Source: Luscinia megarhynchos
Lineage: Eukaryota > Chordata > Aves > Passeriformes > Turdidae
Reading direction: 5' to 3'
NCBI GenBank assembly: GCA_034336665.1
Contig: JAPFBE010000003.1
Coordinates: forward strand, 15,106,360-15,170,359
DNA: 64,000 nucleotides
Shown here in pieces: positions 23,469-38,582 of the stretch. The notes below the pieces were generated by a model. That model worked only from the letters and a program-made list of their open reading frames with translations. It had not been told where the DNA came from and did not search any database. Both the position numbers and the translations under genes were made by a program. Each line of letters begins with the position of its first letter. Positions within the stretch are counted from its first letter, which is position 1.

Positions 23469-26400
23469 ACATTCAAATCCTTTTTTTCCTGGTTTGTGAA
23501 AAATCTGAAAACTCTCATTTTTTCTGTGTTTTGAGTACAGAAATAGATGAAATTTTCCAGGCTTTCTAAATCAACTCCTTCAGTAGTAATTACATGTGTT
23601 GTTTTGAATTCCTGTTTGCTTGCATTTGCCTTCCAAAAGGACCAGTCAATGGAAGATGTATTAACTTGGTGTGATATGATGAGCATTTTAATCTGGGATG
23701 TCTTCTACATTGTTACTTCATGCTTTGTGCATGGTAATATGTCTGCTTGCAAGAAAAGGAAAATGGATTTTTCGCCCCATAACCTTACCACCATCACAGG
23801 TGTGTTGTGCATTCAACCAGTTTAGGAGAAATTGTATAAAGCTTCATAAATCTAGTTTTCTTTGCTGAATAGTTTCTCTTAGATCCTTCTTTTTCCTAGT
23901 AGTGATTTCAATAAGTAAAATGAGTGAGAATGTATCACTTCTACCTGAGATTTTGATAGGATGGGAATGGATGTGTTAGATAAAAGTACATGGTACCATA
24001 TATCAATTTGTGGATGCCACTGTAGAGGTGTCACAAAAAATCTCCAAGAAAATAGTAACACTACTACAGTTGTGGTTTTGTTTCATTTAGGAAGCTCTGC
24101 AAGTACACCTTGCCCAGTTCAATCCATGTGAATTATCAAATTACTTGTCTTGTGCCAAGCAGAAGCCATCAAGGCTCTGCTTTATTTCAGAAAGATGCTC
24201 ATTCAAATATTCATAGCTTGAAATTAATTTTGCTCGTGGGTGTGGAATACTGAAATTCTTCATGTGGCTAGGATCAAAAGAGAAAGATACAAACTTTCCA
24301 AAGGTGCTGTGGCATGCCTGGGTTTGTAACCGCAGCAGGAGTGCTGAAGGGATCCAGGCAGAGCTCTGCTGCCTTCTCACTTAAGCAGTAGATCAAGTGA
24401 GAGCTGGAAGAATACTCCAGTTTGAATAAACTAGCCGCGATTGTTGAGTTGGAATAAACTTTCAGTATCCAATTATATTGGGAGTAAAATAAACTTAATT
24501 TTGAAAAAACTCCAGTCATGTGAAACAAAATATTTTTTATGCTCCTAAGTTTGCTGCATGACAAATTATTCAAGGAAGGCCTTTCCTTTTGTCTCAGGAA
24601 AGAAAATAGGACAATATCGCTGTGTTTATCCACACATCATTACTGTGATTTTTACATATTTTAAGGGATTTAGTTTCCCTTCCTTTGGGAGGGTGGTATC
24701 AACAAATGGGGAATGCTTTCCTTTTCCTGTTGCTGGTGACTTACCTGCATCTTGCCAGTTGTCGTTCCCTTATTTATGTTGAATGTGGCATCTGTGTGTG
24801 TGTGCAGACCCACTCTGTGTCAGGGAAAAGAGACCTCAGGGAGAGAACTTGAATGTGCTGTTTGGCCTCTTAAAATGTTGATAAACAGTGAGCAAATGAT
24901 GGCTTCCAAAATAAATGGTGGATGAGCTAATTCTCCTTTCCTTGTCCTGAAGGGAAGGGAGAGAGTAGGGCTTTACTTTCATGCTAGTTTCTTGACTTTT
25001 GATATCATGCATCAGCCACAGGGCATATTTTTCCCATATGCATAATGATCTATTAATAGATGTAAGTATTTCCATTATGTTTCCTGCGTTTAGTGGTGCT
25101 AAGTGCTGTGGTTACAAGTAAACATGGCACTTTTCAATAGTCAGAGGAAGTGGTTTTAATGGTGCAGTGAAACAAGAGTGTGACCTTCCGTTGGCACAAA
25201 TGAGTTTTTGCTGAGGTTCTGGATGTGGATGCTGTGTTGCAGGATTATGGGCCAGGATGTGTTTCATGGCTTATTGAGGCCAGGTTATGGCACTGAATCA
25301 AAATGTTTGAGTGCTGCATAGGGAAGAAACTGTTTAGAGAAAGTATTATGAAGAAAGGTTGCTTTTTTATGGCATTATCAAGTTACCAGAACTGAAAGAA
25401 AATTTGAAACAGAAATAACTGCACAGATTGAGGCATTTACAGATAATGGAAATAGCTTGGTTTTCATAATAATTTTTATATTCTGTGGGCAGTTTTGCAT
25501 TTCTTTTGTGCCTTGCAGTATCGTTTTTCTTGCTTTGGCGTTAGGGGTTTTTTTGCCTCTAAGGTTTTTGTAATCTCTGTTCTTATAACAGAATCATTGC
25601 CTTTATCCAGTCTTCATTTAAGTCTCATGCAGACAAAGGATGTCATAAAAAGAGTAAGTAGCCTTTCTTTGAATTTTAATGTATTTAATCTGTGATGAAG
25701 TTGTCCAAATCATGTGTGAATGGAACTGAAAGTCGTTACACAGTACAAGCACATCCACTTTCAGATCCAATTTTTGTCACCATTGGTCTGTTTAAAGTAC
25801 TGAAGATGGACTGAATACTCTAAGGGAAGTCTTCATGCAATCTCCTTGTAGTGAGTGCTCCCTAAAGCATAGTGACAAGCTTACAGGCCATGTAGCAACT
25901 GAAAAGGTGTTTAAAATAGCACCGTCATGCTCATGGAAGATCACTGAATTCTCTGTTGATAAAACCCCTGCACTGCACAGAGTTCTGGTGCCTACTTGCT
26001 GATAATGGTGCATCTGTGCTATTGATAAAATGATACCCTGCTAGGAAAACTCTTAAGATTTCAGAAGTTGGCTTTTTTTTTCCTCTCTCTAATGGTGTTT
26101 TCTCCCTTCCCTATTGTCATCCACTCACTCCTGCCTACAAGGTCGTAAGGGTGACCACCTTAGTGAGGGAAACAGTGTGTCTCTACTGCTGTCCTCCCTG
26201 GTGCCTAGAAAAAAGCATTAAGGTTGGGGTGTAAGATCACAGCAAGCATCCAGAATGCTTCCTAGAGTCCCTCAAACTATGGTTACAGAACTTAGATGTG
26301 TATCCAGAAGACTTGGCTATATCTTCTGTATGTACATATTCCTATGCTCTAGTCTGCTTCTTGCTCCAATTTCATAATTACAGTCAATATAGTAATTCTT

Positions 26401-29400
26401 GCTCTTGGTGCCCCAGCAGAGCCCACTCTCCATTCAGCCTAGGGAGTGAAGGGAGAGAAAAATGTGGTGTAGGAGACTGGGCTCATCAGATGGGCTCCAC
26501 CAGGAACTGACCCCTCACCAGCCCACCTGCCTCCTGCAGTGGCACCCCAGAGGGCTGAAGGAGCTCTGAAATTTTTTTTGTGGCAGCTTGTGCAGGGGAG
26601 GCAAAGAGACCATGAATAGGAGAAAGGTGGAAAGGAAAAGAAAATGCATTCCATGCTATTTAACCTCTGCTTCAGGCATTACTGTTCAGAAATAGAGAAT
26701 CACCATATCAAAGAGCTCTTTGAAAATCAAAGGTAACAAAAACAAATTGGTTGAGGAATGTTTTCCTAGTCTTCACAGCAGCTCTTTGTTAACTGTTGGA
26801 GTGTGATATACTTCCTTATGTTATAGACTTGGAGAAGTAGAGGGGCAAAAGTCCTCAAGATGGTTTGCTAATAGCTGGTTTGCACTAAAATGAATCCAGA
26901 TATCTCCTGCTGATGCACACATCTTGAGAAATTCTGGTCAAAACTTCCATGGTATAAGTACTTAGAAGATGTAATTTTCCTATCCTGACCTTCATCCCCA
27001 ATGGCAGAGAACTGTTGGATCTGATTCTGAGGAGCTATGTTTCAAGCTGATTTCTTTGTAAATTTGTACAACTGAAAAGCTCCAAGAAAGAAAATTCTTA
27101 AAGGATTATGGAAAACTGCTCAGCAGGTAAAAACTAGCTTTAATTCCAGCGTTTTATATTTGGAAGCATTCAGCCACCCCTATATGTTTCCAGCTGTGTA
27201 ATCTAGTCCATTACTTTGTACCTTGACAGAATAAACCAAATCTGTTCTTCTTGGTTTTTTTATTCAGTAAAAAAATGTAGTTTCACTGTTGTCTGATAGA
27301 TGCCAAGGGCTGTTATTGGGGAACAGGAATTTCCTGTATTGAAGGTTACACAAACTGGTAAGAACTGATGGTGTCAGGTTTGTAGAGGAAAAGATTTTCA
27401 GTGTGCATAATGGTGGTACAGGATTTGGCTTCTGGTTCTGGATTTAATGAAGCATGTTACACTAAAGTAATATGCCCCTGAGTCTTCAAGTGTTTCATCA
27501 GGAACAATCTCTTCATCTTCTGCTGCTAGCCAACTGTCTCCTTTTGATTCAGAGATGTTTGGTGCATCAATAAAAAAGTACTAAAAACAAAGACAAAAAT
27601 ATTTCTTTTTTGCCAGTTAGATCGTCCTCTTTCCTATGCACAGATGCAAAATGTTTGCTTGCTTGTTGGGAGAAGTTAATTTCAAATCTCATTTGTGCTC
27701 TCAGGTAAGAAGTTTGGATGGAAAAAAGTGGGATTTTTTTGTTAGTTTTATTTTTTTTTCTCATTGAGGGGGAGGAGGTGGGTATAGTTGGCTGCTTGTG
27801 ATGATACACCTGTAATTTTCTTTGTGCCTATTAGCCTAGTTGAATCCATTGTTCTTTCTACTGTCAGCTGAGGCTTAGAGAGCAGACTTCTTGTGTGTGT
27901 AGACCTGTGCTTCCTTCTTCCTGACTTTCTTCTTACATACACAGGACAGGATGCTGCTTTTGCTGCATCTCTGACTCCTCCTGCCCTCTTCCAAAATATT
28001 TACAGGTTTCTATTTCTTCAGCCAACTCAACCTACTCACCCCTCTCCTCTTTTCCTTTGCTATGGGTAGGCAGGTTTTTCAAGCCCTGACTGTCTTTTGA
28101 TTTGTATCTACATGTGAAACAAAATCCTACAGAGGAGTGTAGGATTCCTGTGTAAGTGCTGACTTTTAGCCTGAGTGTTTGGTGATATGGGGCTCCACGT
28201 TCAGCAGAGGTACTTTCTGTTGCCACTATCAAACAAAAGCCTTTCCTTGTACAGGTGTGTCCTGAACTTTGCTCTGCCCACAGTTAGTCTGTGTCTAATC
28301 AGCCCTGGCAAGGAGCTGCACAGTCAGCTGCCTTTGCTGAGAATCCTACAATGCATGTATCTTTCCAGTGAGGCAAAGATTGTGGACAGATAACCTCTTC
28401 TTATTAGACCAACCAATTACAGTCCAAACAAGCAAGATTTATTGCCCATTGGTCTGAAGAAGGAGCAGCTTGGTTCATGATACGTGGGAGTGGAGAGGAG
28501 AAAAGAGCAGGACAAGTGGATGCATAAACACTGAGGTTCTTGAGGCAGCAGCTGGTTCCTGCTCTTACAGACACACAGGATATTGTGGCCCAGCCTTTAA
28601 TACTGGGACACAGCACCTGTGATCTTTTACTCTGCTGTAGCTGTGCTGCAGGGTGGCAACCACTGCTCAGGGTAGTTCTGGTCAGCTCAGTTCAGATTCT
28701 GGAGAAGTACTAGACAAGAGGGTGGGAATAAAAGCTCAGATGTCTAATTTACTGTGAGAAGTATTCTGGTGTGGTTCCTGGCTTTGCAGGGTGAATATTT
28801 GCTTTTATGTTTCAGGAACTGGCCAGGAGAGGTTAAGACGCGTCTCTTGGGGTTTAGAACAAAGTGTAGAACCCATTGATGGGTTTTGATTTTTCTGTGC
28901 TTATATCAAAAACTATTTTCACCTAATGAAGCAAGCCTGGTGAGTCATTTTATTAACTAGAGTTGTAATGGTGGAATTCTAGAGTAGCAAAGGGAAACAA
29001 AACTGGTGTAAAAAATAAATTAAAAAGAAAAAAAAGCCCCCCAAAAATCTCTTTTTTTTAATATATCTTTCATGTTTTGAATGTATACTTTGTGATTTTT
29101 AAAAGTAACTAAACCAAGAGAGAATCGATGATGTGTATCATCATTGTTTGCAGTTTTCAGATTCCTTGTAAATGCTGGAGATAGAAATTGATTATTGCAA
29201 GAGTGCTTTCAAAAGATTGCTAAGTCTAGTAAGTGCATTTAAGTAGGTAGGCAAAGCTCTTTTTTCATCTACTGTTAATTTTTCCTAGGTTTTTCACCTA
29301 GGTTTGCACTGTATAGTAAAGATAAATGGCACTACTGGTTAGCTGGCATGGAAAAACATGATGCAGTCTCCACTTTTGTTGTTTCAGACCTTCCTTTGTC

Positions 29401-32156
29401 AAGGAAAAAGTCAGATGAAAGCTTGCTGGAAGAAGTAAAAATGTCAGCCATAACACTTAACAAGCTTGGACTTTTTTGTTCTTGATATGGTGAGATTTAT
29501 GGCACCAGGCTGTGGGCACATCTGGAGCTAAACAAGCAGGCAAGAACATTGCTGTGACTCTGTTTGCAGGAACTCTGCTGTTATAGGCTTCTGCCATTTC
29601 TCTAGTAGAAGGGAGTTTAACTGTGTCAAGTGCATTGTATCACTAAAGCAGTGGCAGCTTTGCTGTTTTTCTCTAAGATTTTTGTGGTGGATGCCAGAGT
29701 TTAGGAGAGAGTAAGAGATCCTGCTGCCACCTACAGCATCAGCAAATACCAGATCTGTTCTGAGCACATATGTGCTGTCTTTCAATGTTTCACTTTTTAA
29801 GTTACTAAGATAGTTAGGGATATGCAGTAGTTTTCTGGAAAAGCACCTTTTCTTTTACTTTAGTTGAGCTGTGGTTCTCACTGGGAGCCATAACTGGAAC
29901 CCACTGTCAGAACCTTACATGCCCAAGAGCAGATTTTTTTTCAGCAAATTTGCGGGGAAGGGAATTTATGAGGCCAAGTACAACCGCTTAATTTCAGATT
30001 TAAGAGCTTTCAAAGTAATTATGAAAATGTTCTTGTTATTTAACATTGTTTTATTTGACTTGACAAAGTTCAGTATAATATAAATAAAGGAGGGGAATAA
30101 GGTCATGTTTTGAGTGTTATGTAAAATATCATTAAGTTTTTTTTGCCTTTGAAAATAGGATATACTTTAAACTCCTATACAGATTGCCTGCTAAGTACAG
30201 AGAGCTATCAGCTCTTAACACTTTGCTTAAAGTATGAGGGTGTTTGCTTTTTAAAATGACTGGCAGAACAAATTGCAGACAGGAGGAGTGAGGGGTTTTT
30301 TGTGTACAGCACAGCTGTGTAGGAGATGAAAAGTTAAATTTTGGAACAGAAAACGATTGAGAAAGGTGGAGATTTCCCTTACTATTTTCATGTCTCATAT
30401 TTTAAAATATAGCGAGATGCAAGGTGTTATAGTTTCATTTGACTGACAGAATGAGAGTAGTAGTCAAATAGTTTCAGTTTAAAAACTGTGTCCTCATACA
30501 TGTGTGTGGAGGCAGGGGCTGGACTGCAGAGCAGTATGTGTTGGCAGGGGTAGTATGAACAGCCCACTTTATTTTAGGAAGAGTTGGAAGGAGGAGGTAT
30601 GAAACTGCTTTTTTTGGGAAGGAACATAAAGCTGAAGGTAGCTGAATGCTTAGAGAAGGTGATAAGGGAAGAAACTGTAACCTCAACAAAGGTGAATCTT
30701 GTACTTGATTTCAGGAAGGTGAGGAGATGTGAGGTCTTCACAGTTCAAAGCTGAGACACTGAGCATCCACATGTCTTGTGGATGAACCTTGTGTTGGTGT
30801 ATAGGCAGCTGCAAGGCAGCATGAGGTTAGCCTTAACTAATTACAAAGATGAAAAGCCTCCAGTTTCAAAAACCTGCATTTGAAATTCATCATGAAAATG
30901 TTAGTAATCTGATTTTATGCCTTTGTTAACACTACTGTAGCCTAAGTCTTAAAGCATGACTGACATGAACCATAATTGAGGTAACATGCTCAGAATTGAC
31001 AGCTCTGATGCCAGTAGTAAGGAAACGAATCCAGAATTTTTCTGTAGAAGCTTCTAGGTTCTTCTGAAAACAAACATGGTCTCTGCTTCAGGTATACTTG
31101 GGTAAGTTCTGGCAAGTTATCCAGTGATTTTTCTGTGCAGCTGCTGGTTCTCTGAAGAACATTGTCGATGAGGGGGAAATGGTAGGAAGCTCACACTGTT
31201 GTCTTGTGTGGGAACAACAGAAAAGTGTATTATTTGGTGCTACTTAAGTGTAGGATGTTCCTTTGGTAGCTGATGCTACCAAGACATGGCTGTGGTTATG
31301 TATATGTTATCAATTGTTTTCCTTGATCCTTTTTATGATGCATTGATGTTTTTCTTTTCTCCAGTCTTGAGTATCTACTGTAAAAAATCTTTATTAATTG
31401 AAGTCACTAGCTCATGACACTTGTTCTGATGTTTCCCTTTCTACTTAGCTTACTTACTGAGGTTTGAGTTTTGCGAGGAAGACATGTTTACTAATCAGTA
31501 TCTGTGACTTGGTCTTCTAGAAGGGTATAGAGCTCTTCAATCACTTGAATTTTAAAAAGACAAATAAAGGTTTTAGAGAGGGAGTGGAGACGAGACATTG
31601 GAAAATCGTTGGGTATGTTGTTTTGTTTTTATAGATGCTGACTTAAAAACAGGAATGAAGTTCATCATTTTAGTGTTGAAGCTCTGAAAAACTATGCAGA
31701 ATAAATAATAAGCTAAAATTGAGCAAGCTTATGCTTAATAAAGAATGACATACATTAATTAAACAATAAACAGGGTACATATACATTCTCATTCTGTGAA
31801 GAAATGTCATTATTAGAGAATAACTCATCAATTTTCATTGTAGTCCTGTTATATACTTATTTATAAATGTAAAAATGTAAGGGGTTTGTGTATTGATTTT
31901 TCTCTTTCCTTTAGTCAAATTTCTGCTTTTATGAAAGGATCTTTTAAAAGGAGCATCCTGCTTCTGTTAGATGATCCTGGAAAAGAAAATCAATGTATGA
32001 GGTTGCATACCAAAGCATCTACTAGATGCATTGATTGAGTAATCTTTAATCCTGCATGTAAACAGAGAGAAAAATGCTGCTCAGTAAGACTATTTTTTCA
32101 TACTGTTTGTTATTTTTCGTCTTCTGGTAACAGATTTAACTCCTGCAGTTTTTATT
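23469..32156. other. Intron 1, no further feature
   Basis: Long AT-rich stretch with T-rich tracts and no named transposon or exon seen. Short open frames on both strands look random. Confidence 0.5.
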
Positions 32157-32180
32157 TGTGTGTATATATATATACACACA
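32157..32180. repeat. 24-bp perfect palindrome, (TG)3(TA)6(CA)3
   Basis: The sequence equals its own reverse complement over 24 bp, and the CA run continues to 32185. It can extrude as a cruciform and can adopt Z-DNA in the TG/CA arms. Confidence 0.9.
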
Positions 32181-35100
32181 CACACGTAAGAGTTTGTACT
32201 TGAAATTCTTCTACGCAGAGTCACAGGAAAGAAAATGGTGTGCATCTCTTTGGTTCAGTGGGATTTATTGTCATGGTGGGAAAAAGAATAATGGGATTCA
32301 GATTAAATAAAGGTTGAGAATTTTATGTTGGCATTACTGCAGTGCTGTTGTTTTCCTGTGACCTTTTGCAAGCATCGCTCTTGCTGTGCTTTCATTAAAC
32401 TACAAAAACTCTGAGCTCTCTTCGGGTTTGTTTCTTATCTCTGAGGTTAACAGGGCATGAGCGCTGTCTATTTCATGCTGCTCTGAGCATTCATCTTGAG
32501 CAAGTGCTGACCCTGAAAGTGTATATTGGAAAGCTGGTACTATTACTGTGTTAATGAAACTGCAAAACAGTACCTGCTAATGAACATTTACACAGGTTTG
32601 TCACAGGTGAAGAAGATATCGTCAAGTGCAGATTTGTCAGTGTTACATCAGGAACTGGGTTCACTATTTTAGGCATTCTGTTTAAATGTTTCAGTTCTGA
32701 TGAAATCAGTTTTGAGGTTGTTTTATATCTTTAGCAGTCCAAGGAGATAATTAAGAAGTTAAATACCAAGTATTTCAATTCCTTTGCTAAGATGCTTTAG
32801 CAGATTTCTTCTGTTCTTCTCAGTCCTGCTGTTCTGTCCTTTCATTCCCTTGAGGTCTGTTCCTCTGACAATGTAAAAGTGCTGCCTTTGTTCAGGAACC
32901 CAAAGTCTAATGGTGCTGTGTAGAGTAATGTGTAATGGAATTGAAAAATATGAGCTTTAGATAGCCTAATTGTTAGAAACCCTGATTTTAGAGCTCTTTG
33001 ATCCTTAGCTGACAACTCATCATGAAATGTTCCTTCCCTGAAGGGATCTGTATTCAGCTGCTTAATGTTCTTCATTTGTCATTAATAAAAATGTAGAGTT
33101 TTGAGATTCCACTCCTCCCAAAAGAAAGTTTAAATAAAAATTTCCTCCTTTGCTGTTACATGTGCAGTGTCATTTTTCAGCTGTTAATAAACAGGTGAAT
33201 GAAGATGGTTGGTATTTTGACAATACTTGTAGAAAATCCTGCCATTCCCTGTACGTGCCCTAATGCCTCACTGGCGGGACAGTGCACAAATTGCATTACT
33301 GTGCACAATTACGTTCTCTGCAGGGATTCATCTGACATCTGTCTACCCTAGTTGTCTTAGGCTCCCTTTGAGTAGAGTGGAATAGGCACTTCTAAATTCC
33401 TCCCTCAGGAGGAGGTGACAGTCTGAGAAGTACCCCGGTTCTCTGTAAAGTGAGTGAGAGGGAAGCTGAGAGCTGCTGGAGCTCAGAGGTGAGCATCTGT
33501 TTACTTTGGCAGCTGAAGTTAGGCTGAATCTCACCCTTCCTGGTACACTGGAGGTGCTGTACCTGTCCTAATGTACTGCTCTGTAAATGAGGAGACGGTT
33601 TGTGCCATCCACTTCATGATATGCTGACGGCTGTAGCAGCTGCTTTACTCTGCTCTGCTCAGGCTTTGAGGATGCTCAGGAGGCACAGGAGGGCTGGTTA
33701 TGGGGGCACTGTGCACTGGTGAAGCTGCTGCCTGCAAGCCCAGAGGCACGGAGATGGGTGCTGTTTACAAGTCAGGTTTGCCATTTTTGTTGCAAAGGTT
33801 AAGTGCCAGTCTGCTGTGACATTTTTCCCTCTGTAGCAGTGTGTTGCTACTGGTTGGCAGTTCATGGAGCTGCGGCTCAGCCAGGGCCTTTCTCAGAAAC
33901 CTTTTGTTGACTCACAAAGATGCAGTCAGTGGGACTTTTCCGTGGCAGCAGTTTGTTCCAAGCTGCTGTTTTACTCAGTACACCTATGACCTTCCCTGGT
34001 GTGTGATTTGAAATGCCCCATCCAGGCAAGGGAAAGTTACTTGTGATCTGTGTGACTTGTATAATGGGCAGAATGTGGCCAGGAGGCTGTTGGTTTGTTA
34101 CGACTGAATTGGTTGTTGGTAATCATTCAAACCACTTATCACTTCATTTAAATCTCTTCCTCATTTAAGAAGGCAGGCAAATTTCATAGGATGTTCTCTT
34201 TCAATTATAGATTCGTTGATGTGTCATGAAGATATGTCATGCTCTTGCTTCTCTCACTCTGAAAGCTTATTTTAATCATCAAAAGAATTACTGTTCCATA
34301 TATACTGTATATCACTATAACCTTTGACCATTGAGGTTACAACACGTGCCACTTAAGCAAACACTGGTGTTTTATTTTTTTGCAATATAGTAACTAAATA
34401 GAAATGTGGGATAGAGGTTGAGAATTGCCAGTACTTGCTTTAGAAGAGCCTATGTAAGGTAAACCCATATATACATGGATTCCTGTGAAGTCTATCATTC
34501 AGCAAAGCATTTGGGATGAGGTTTGAAAGAATTTTTTAAAAACTCCAAAAATCCTCAAACTTCAGGCTTTTTATTTGAGTTTTGTTTTGATTATACAAAT
34601 TGTTTATCCATGTAGGGTATTTTTATTGCTAAATAGAGGGTTGTCATGAAGACTTAGACTTAACCTACTGTATTAATTCTGTTTATTGGACCTTGATATT
34701 GGGTACATGTTTTGCTTATTATGTGCTTCGTGGTGAATGTAAGATTGCTTTCCAGATAGAACTAGAAGGCCATGGAATTAGCAGGCTCTGTAGCCCCCTG
34801 CTTTGGAGACGAAGCCATTACTGACGCTCCAAAACTCTGAATAAATGAAACTTCTTTTTCTGCATCATTTGCTAAATACAGGTATTTAATCTTTGACCAC
34901 TTTTCCTGCCAGAGCTGCCTTATGTAATTTTTAATGCCTTATTACTATTATCACTATAATCACTGGAGGACAGGGACTGCCTTTTATCTTGTGCTTTTAC
35001 TGCATAGTGCAATTCTTAGCCAAATATTAAAGACTTTGTGCATTTTTTTTCCTACAATAGAAAATAATTTTTTTACTCCCAAAGGAAAAACAAAGTCTAT

Positions 35101-38100
35101 CAAAATAGTATTTTGTTTGAATCCTTAAAACATGGTTAAACAGCAGAGTAAAGGAGTATATTGAAAATAAAGGAACAAGGGGGAAATATGTCCAAATGGG
35201 ACCGTGGAAGAGAGCATAATCTCTGGAAAATTTAAAATAAAATTACAAATATTTTTGAGGAACAAACTGGCAAAGACATAAAAAGAAGAGTGAACATCAC
35301 CCTTCATACAGACCCTGCCAGACTTTGTGGTAGGTTGCTAAATGGTCCATGTGTGGAAGGAACAGTTGAGAAACATAAGGCTGTGTCACTGAAGCTTAGT
35401 TACTTGCTTTAGTGTTGTGTGTGGAGGAGCTTAGGGGTGTTAAGTCTTTCTTAAAATGGAATATACCTCGACCTATTGTTTAAATTATATTTGATGCTAG
35501 AGGAAATTAGCCTTAATAAAAAAGTTCTAAAACTCTAGAGAGGTGAGGAATGAAAAATGGAAATTTTCAATCATAAAACTGAGTAGGCAAAACATGATAC
35601 ACGGGGAAGAGCCTATGAGCTTTCTGTAAGGGAATATATTTTGTATAATTTGGGCTTCTCACAAGAGGTCAGCTAATAGGCAAGGTGGAGTGATCCAGAG
35701 GAAGGAGTATGCTTGGCTTTTCTAAAAGATGTTTGTAGAAACTTTAATCAAAGACACTAAACATCTTGAAAGCTCTTTACTGTCTGGTGATTTCATGATT
35801 GATGTGAAAAAATGTGTGAATACTGTGATGGGTTTTCTGTTGATGCTGTATTAAGAGTAGTTGTGTAAAGAGTAGTCACTAAAGTTTGTTAGAAAAATGA
35901 GTACCAAGTGACTGAGCAGTAAATGGCAGATAAATTTCAGTGTCCATTGGTACAGTAGATGTCAGGACTAATGCCTGTGGGAGACCATTTATACAATGAG
36001 GTGTTTTGAATTACCCAGTAACATTGGGGAAGGCAGTCTTGGAGAGGGAGCCAGGTTGTGGGGGTGACAGCCTTCCCTGCAGAAAGTTCCTGGGCTTGTG
36101 AGGATGAGCTTGGCTGGGATCTTCTTAGATCCTGTGTCCTCACACTTAGTGAAGCTGCCTGTTGCTGTGAAAAGTCTTTTTGTTCTGAGTAGTATTAATG
36201 ATCATTCAGAAGCTGGTTTTCTGTGGAGGTTTTCTATGCAATACATGTGAGTGAAATTTTTTTTTTAAGCCAGTAATTAAGTGTTTGTGATAGAAGTATT
36301 TCAACTAAATATGATGCATGATTTATTTTTAGAGAGAAACTGTGTCAGGCATGTTAGAATTATTGATGTTGATTTTAAATAATCTTAAAAACTTGATCTC
36401 TCTACAGAATTTGGCATATGTGAAAAGATTGCCTTTTATAAATGCCTTTAGCCATTGTTTGCACTGTGAAGTCTCAAATCTATTTGAAAGGTAACTTTCT
36501 GCTGAATATATACAACAAGGAAAACTTTATTAAGCCTGCCTCTTGTAAAATCTACGGGTCTACTCTGTATCTTCTGGGGGTTTTTTTTGTATAGATTGAA
36601 CATCCCATTTCATCAATATGTAACCATAGTGTAGACTTGCAGAGATTTTCTAGTATCTGTTAAAGCTAGGAGTAATTTTGAGAATGAAAATTTTATTATA
36701 TAGAGAGTATTGCCTTTTTTCCTTATTCAGTGTATTCTGTTTTAATCAGATATAAATGTAATCCTCCATAACAAAATGAATTCTTTCTTAATGATTTATG
36801 TTCAAAGGGACTTCTAAAGTTGTCCTTTAAAATCCTACGGTGAATTTAATCAAGACTAAACAACTTTTTTTTTTTTTTTCCTAGAAGCCTGAATTTTTAT
36901 TATGCTATGTAGTAGTTTGTCTCAAAACATCTGCAGTAATGCTGTTTCTAGAATGTACATTATCTGGTGCTACTGAGCAGAAAAGCGTGTTGTTTGTCCT
37001 GTAGATAATAAGATGATCTTGTAATTGTGTAGTGGTATGAAGTCAAGTCGGAGTTCTTGGGTCCCGTGCTTTAGAAGGCTATTTATTCTTACTGTGTTGA
37101 CATTTTAAATAAGCCAAATGGTGTTTCTGATGGAGTTCAAATATCATGGCTTTTACTGTAAATGAGCCAGTTCTTAATGAAGTTCCAAGATAAGTGGAGC
37201 TAATGTATTGAAGGCTTAACACAGTCCAACATTTCCATTTTCCATTCTTGATTCCCCTCCACCCATCAGTTTCCTGCATGTAAATTTGCACACACGGCCT
37301 AATACGCTTTTTCTTCTTCTGTCTCTCTTTAGAAATGCAACCTTTAGAAATGCAATCATTTGCTTGTTTTTCATCCTTGTCAGAAATGCCCATATCTTTA
37401 ATTCCTCTCTGTGCTGTTATGTATGTCCTGGTTGTCCAGAGCTGGTCTCTGCAAAGGAAAGCAATCCATGCATGTCACTTCTGTGCTTGGCTCGGCTGGT
37501 TTCAAGTTCAAATCAAGGGCATTGCTTGGCTGTGCTACAAATCTACATTCTCTCTTTAAAGTTTAAACTGTGTTTGACGAAGCAGTATCTTATTGAAATC
37601 TCATTCTTACGTGTCCATCAGATGGATATCTTGTTTTTTCTTCAAATAGCCCTGTAGAGTACAGAAGTTAGCTTCTAATTCTTACATCAGTTGAACAGGA
37701 TTGGAGCAGTGTGAAAGTGCTGGCATCCCTGATTGCATTTTTGCTTTGTTCTGTGCATGCCTATTCTGTCAAGACAAGGAGAAAGGGAGATCCCTTCCCT
37801 GCTTTGCCACATCCCAGGCAGCAGCACTTTGACCCCTCCGGGTGGAGTATTTCATTTGTCTCCCTATGCTGCCCTGAGACAGCCTTTTGCCTAGCCCTGG
37901 TTCCTTGAGCTTGGTTATATTATGCCTGTTTTGACTAACCTTAGCCTAAAGCTGTACAGTGTGCTTTAAGTTTGGCTCATTTCATGATGATGCAGACTAT
38001 TTCTTGTGTTTTTCTTTTTTGACCCACAGAAGAATTACTGTTAACAACATGCAAAAGTACATTGATAGCAAAGAACTGAAGTTTTGACCCTTAAAAAGGG

Positions 38101-38582
38101 GCACAGTGCTCTGAACCCACTCTAGGCCTCTGGGATGTGCACATTAAGGGAATTTTCACTGGATTACTCTAAAAGATTGACTGGCTTTGTAAAGTATTCT
38201 GAACTAGGACTTGAGTGACTGCAGAAAATACAAGCTAGAAGAGTATGTAGTTAAATCCTCATAATACACTAACTTTGTCTTCCCTCATACTATTTGCTTC
38301 TGTTTTTTCTTTGTAAAAGCTTTTTTTGCCTCTGGAGGCTTTCAAAGTTATGCTCTTTCTTCCTAGGTTCCATATGCTGAAATAGTTGGCTTGGTCTGCA
38401 TTTTTTTGTGTGCAGATGATGGAGGATGCTGCTGCTTTATTACATGCTCCTCAGTGTTCTCAAATAAATAAGATAAATAGGTAAAATTAAATGGTCTCAG
38501 TTGCTCCAAGTAAAAGCCCTTCCTCCTTTCCCTGCAGAGCCATCTGTGCCCTTGATTTTGAGTCACACAATGATCTTCTTAA
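32181..38582. other. Intron 1, no further feature
   Basis: AT-rich, CpG-poor. The patch at 33340-33570 is more GC-rich and may be an old unrecognised repeat. Nothing else stands out. Confidence 0.5.
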
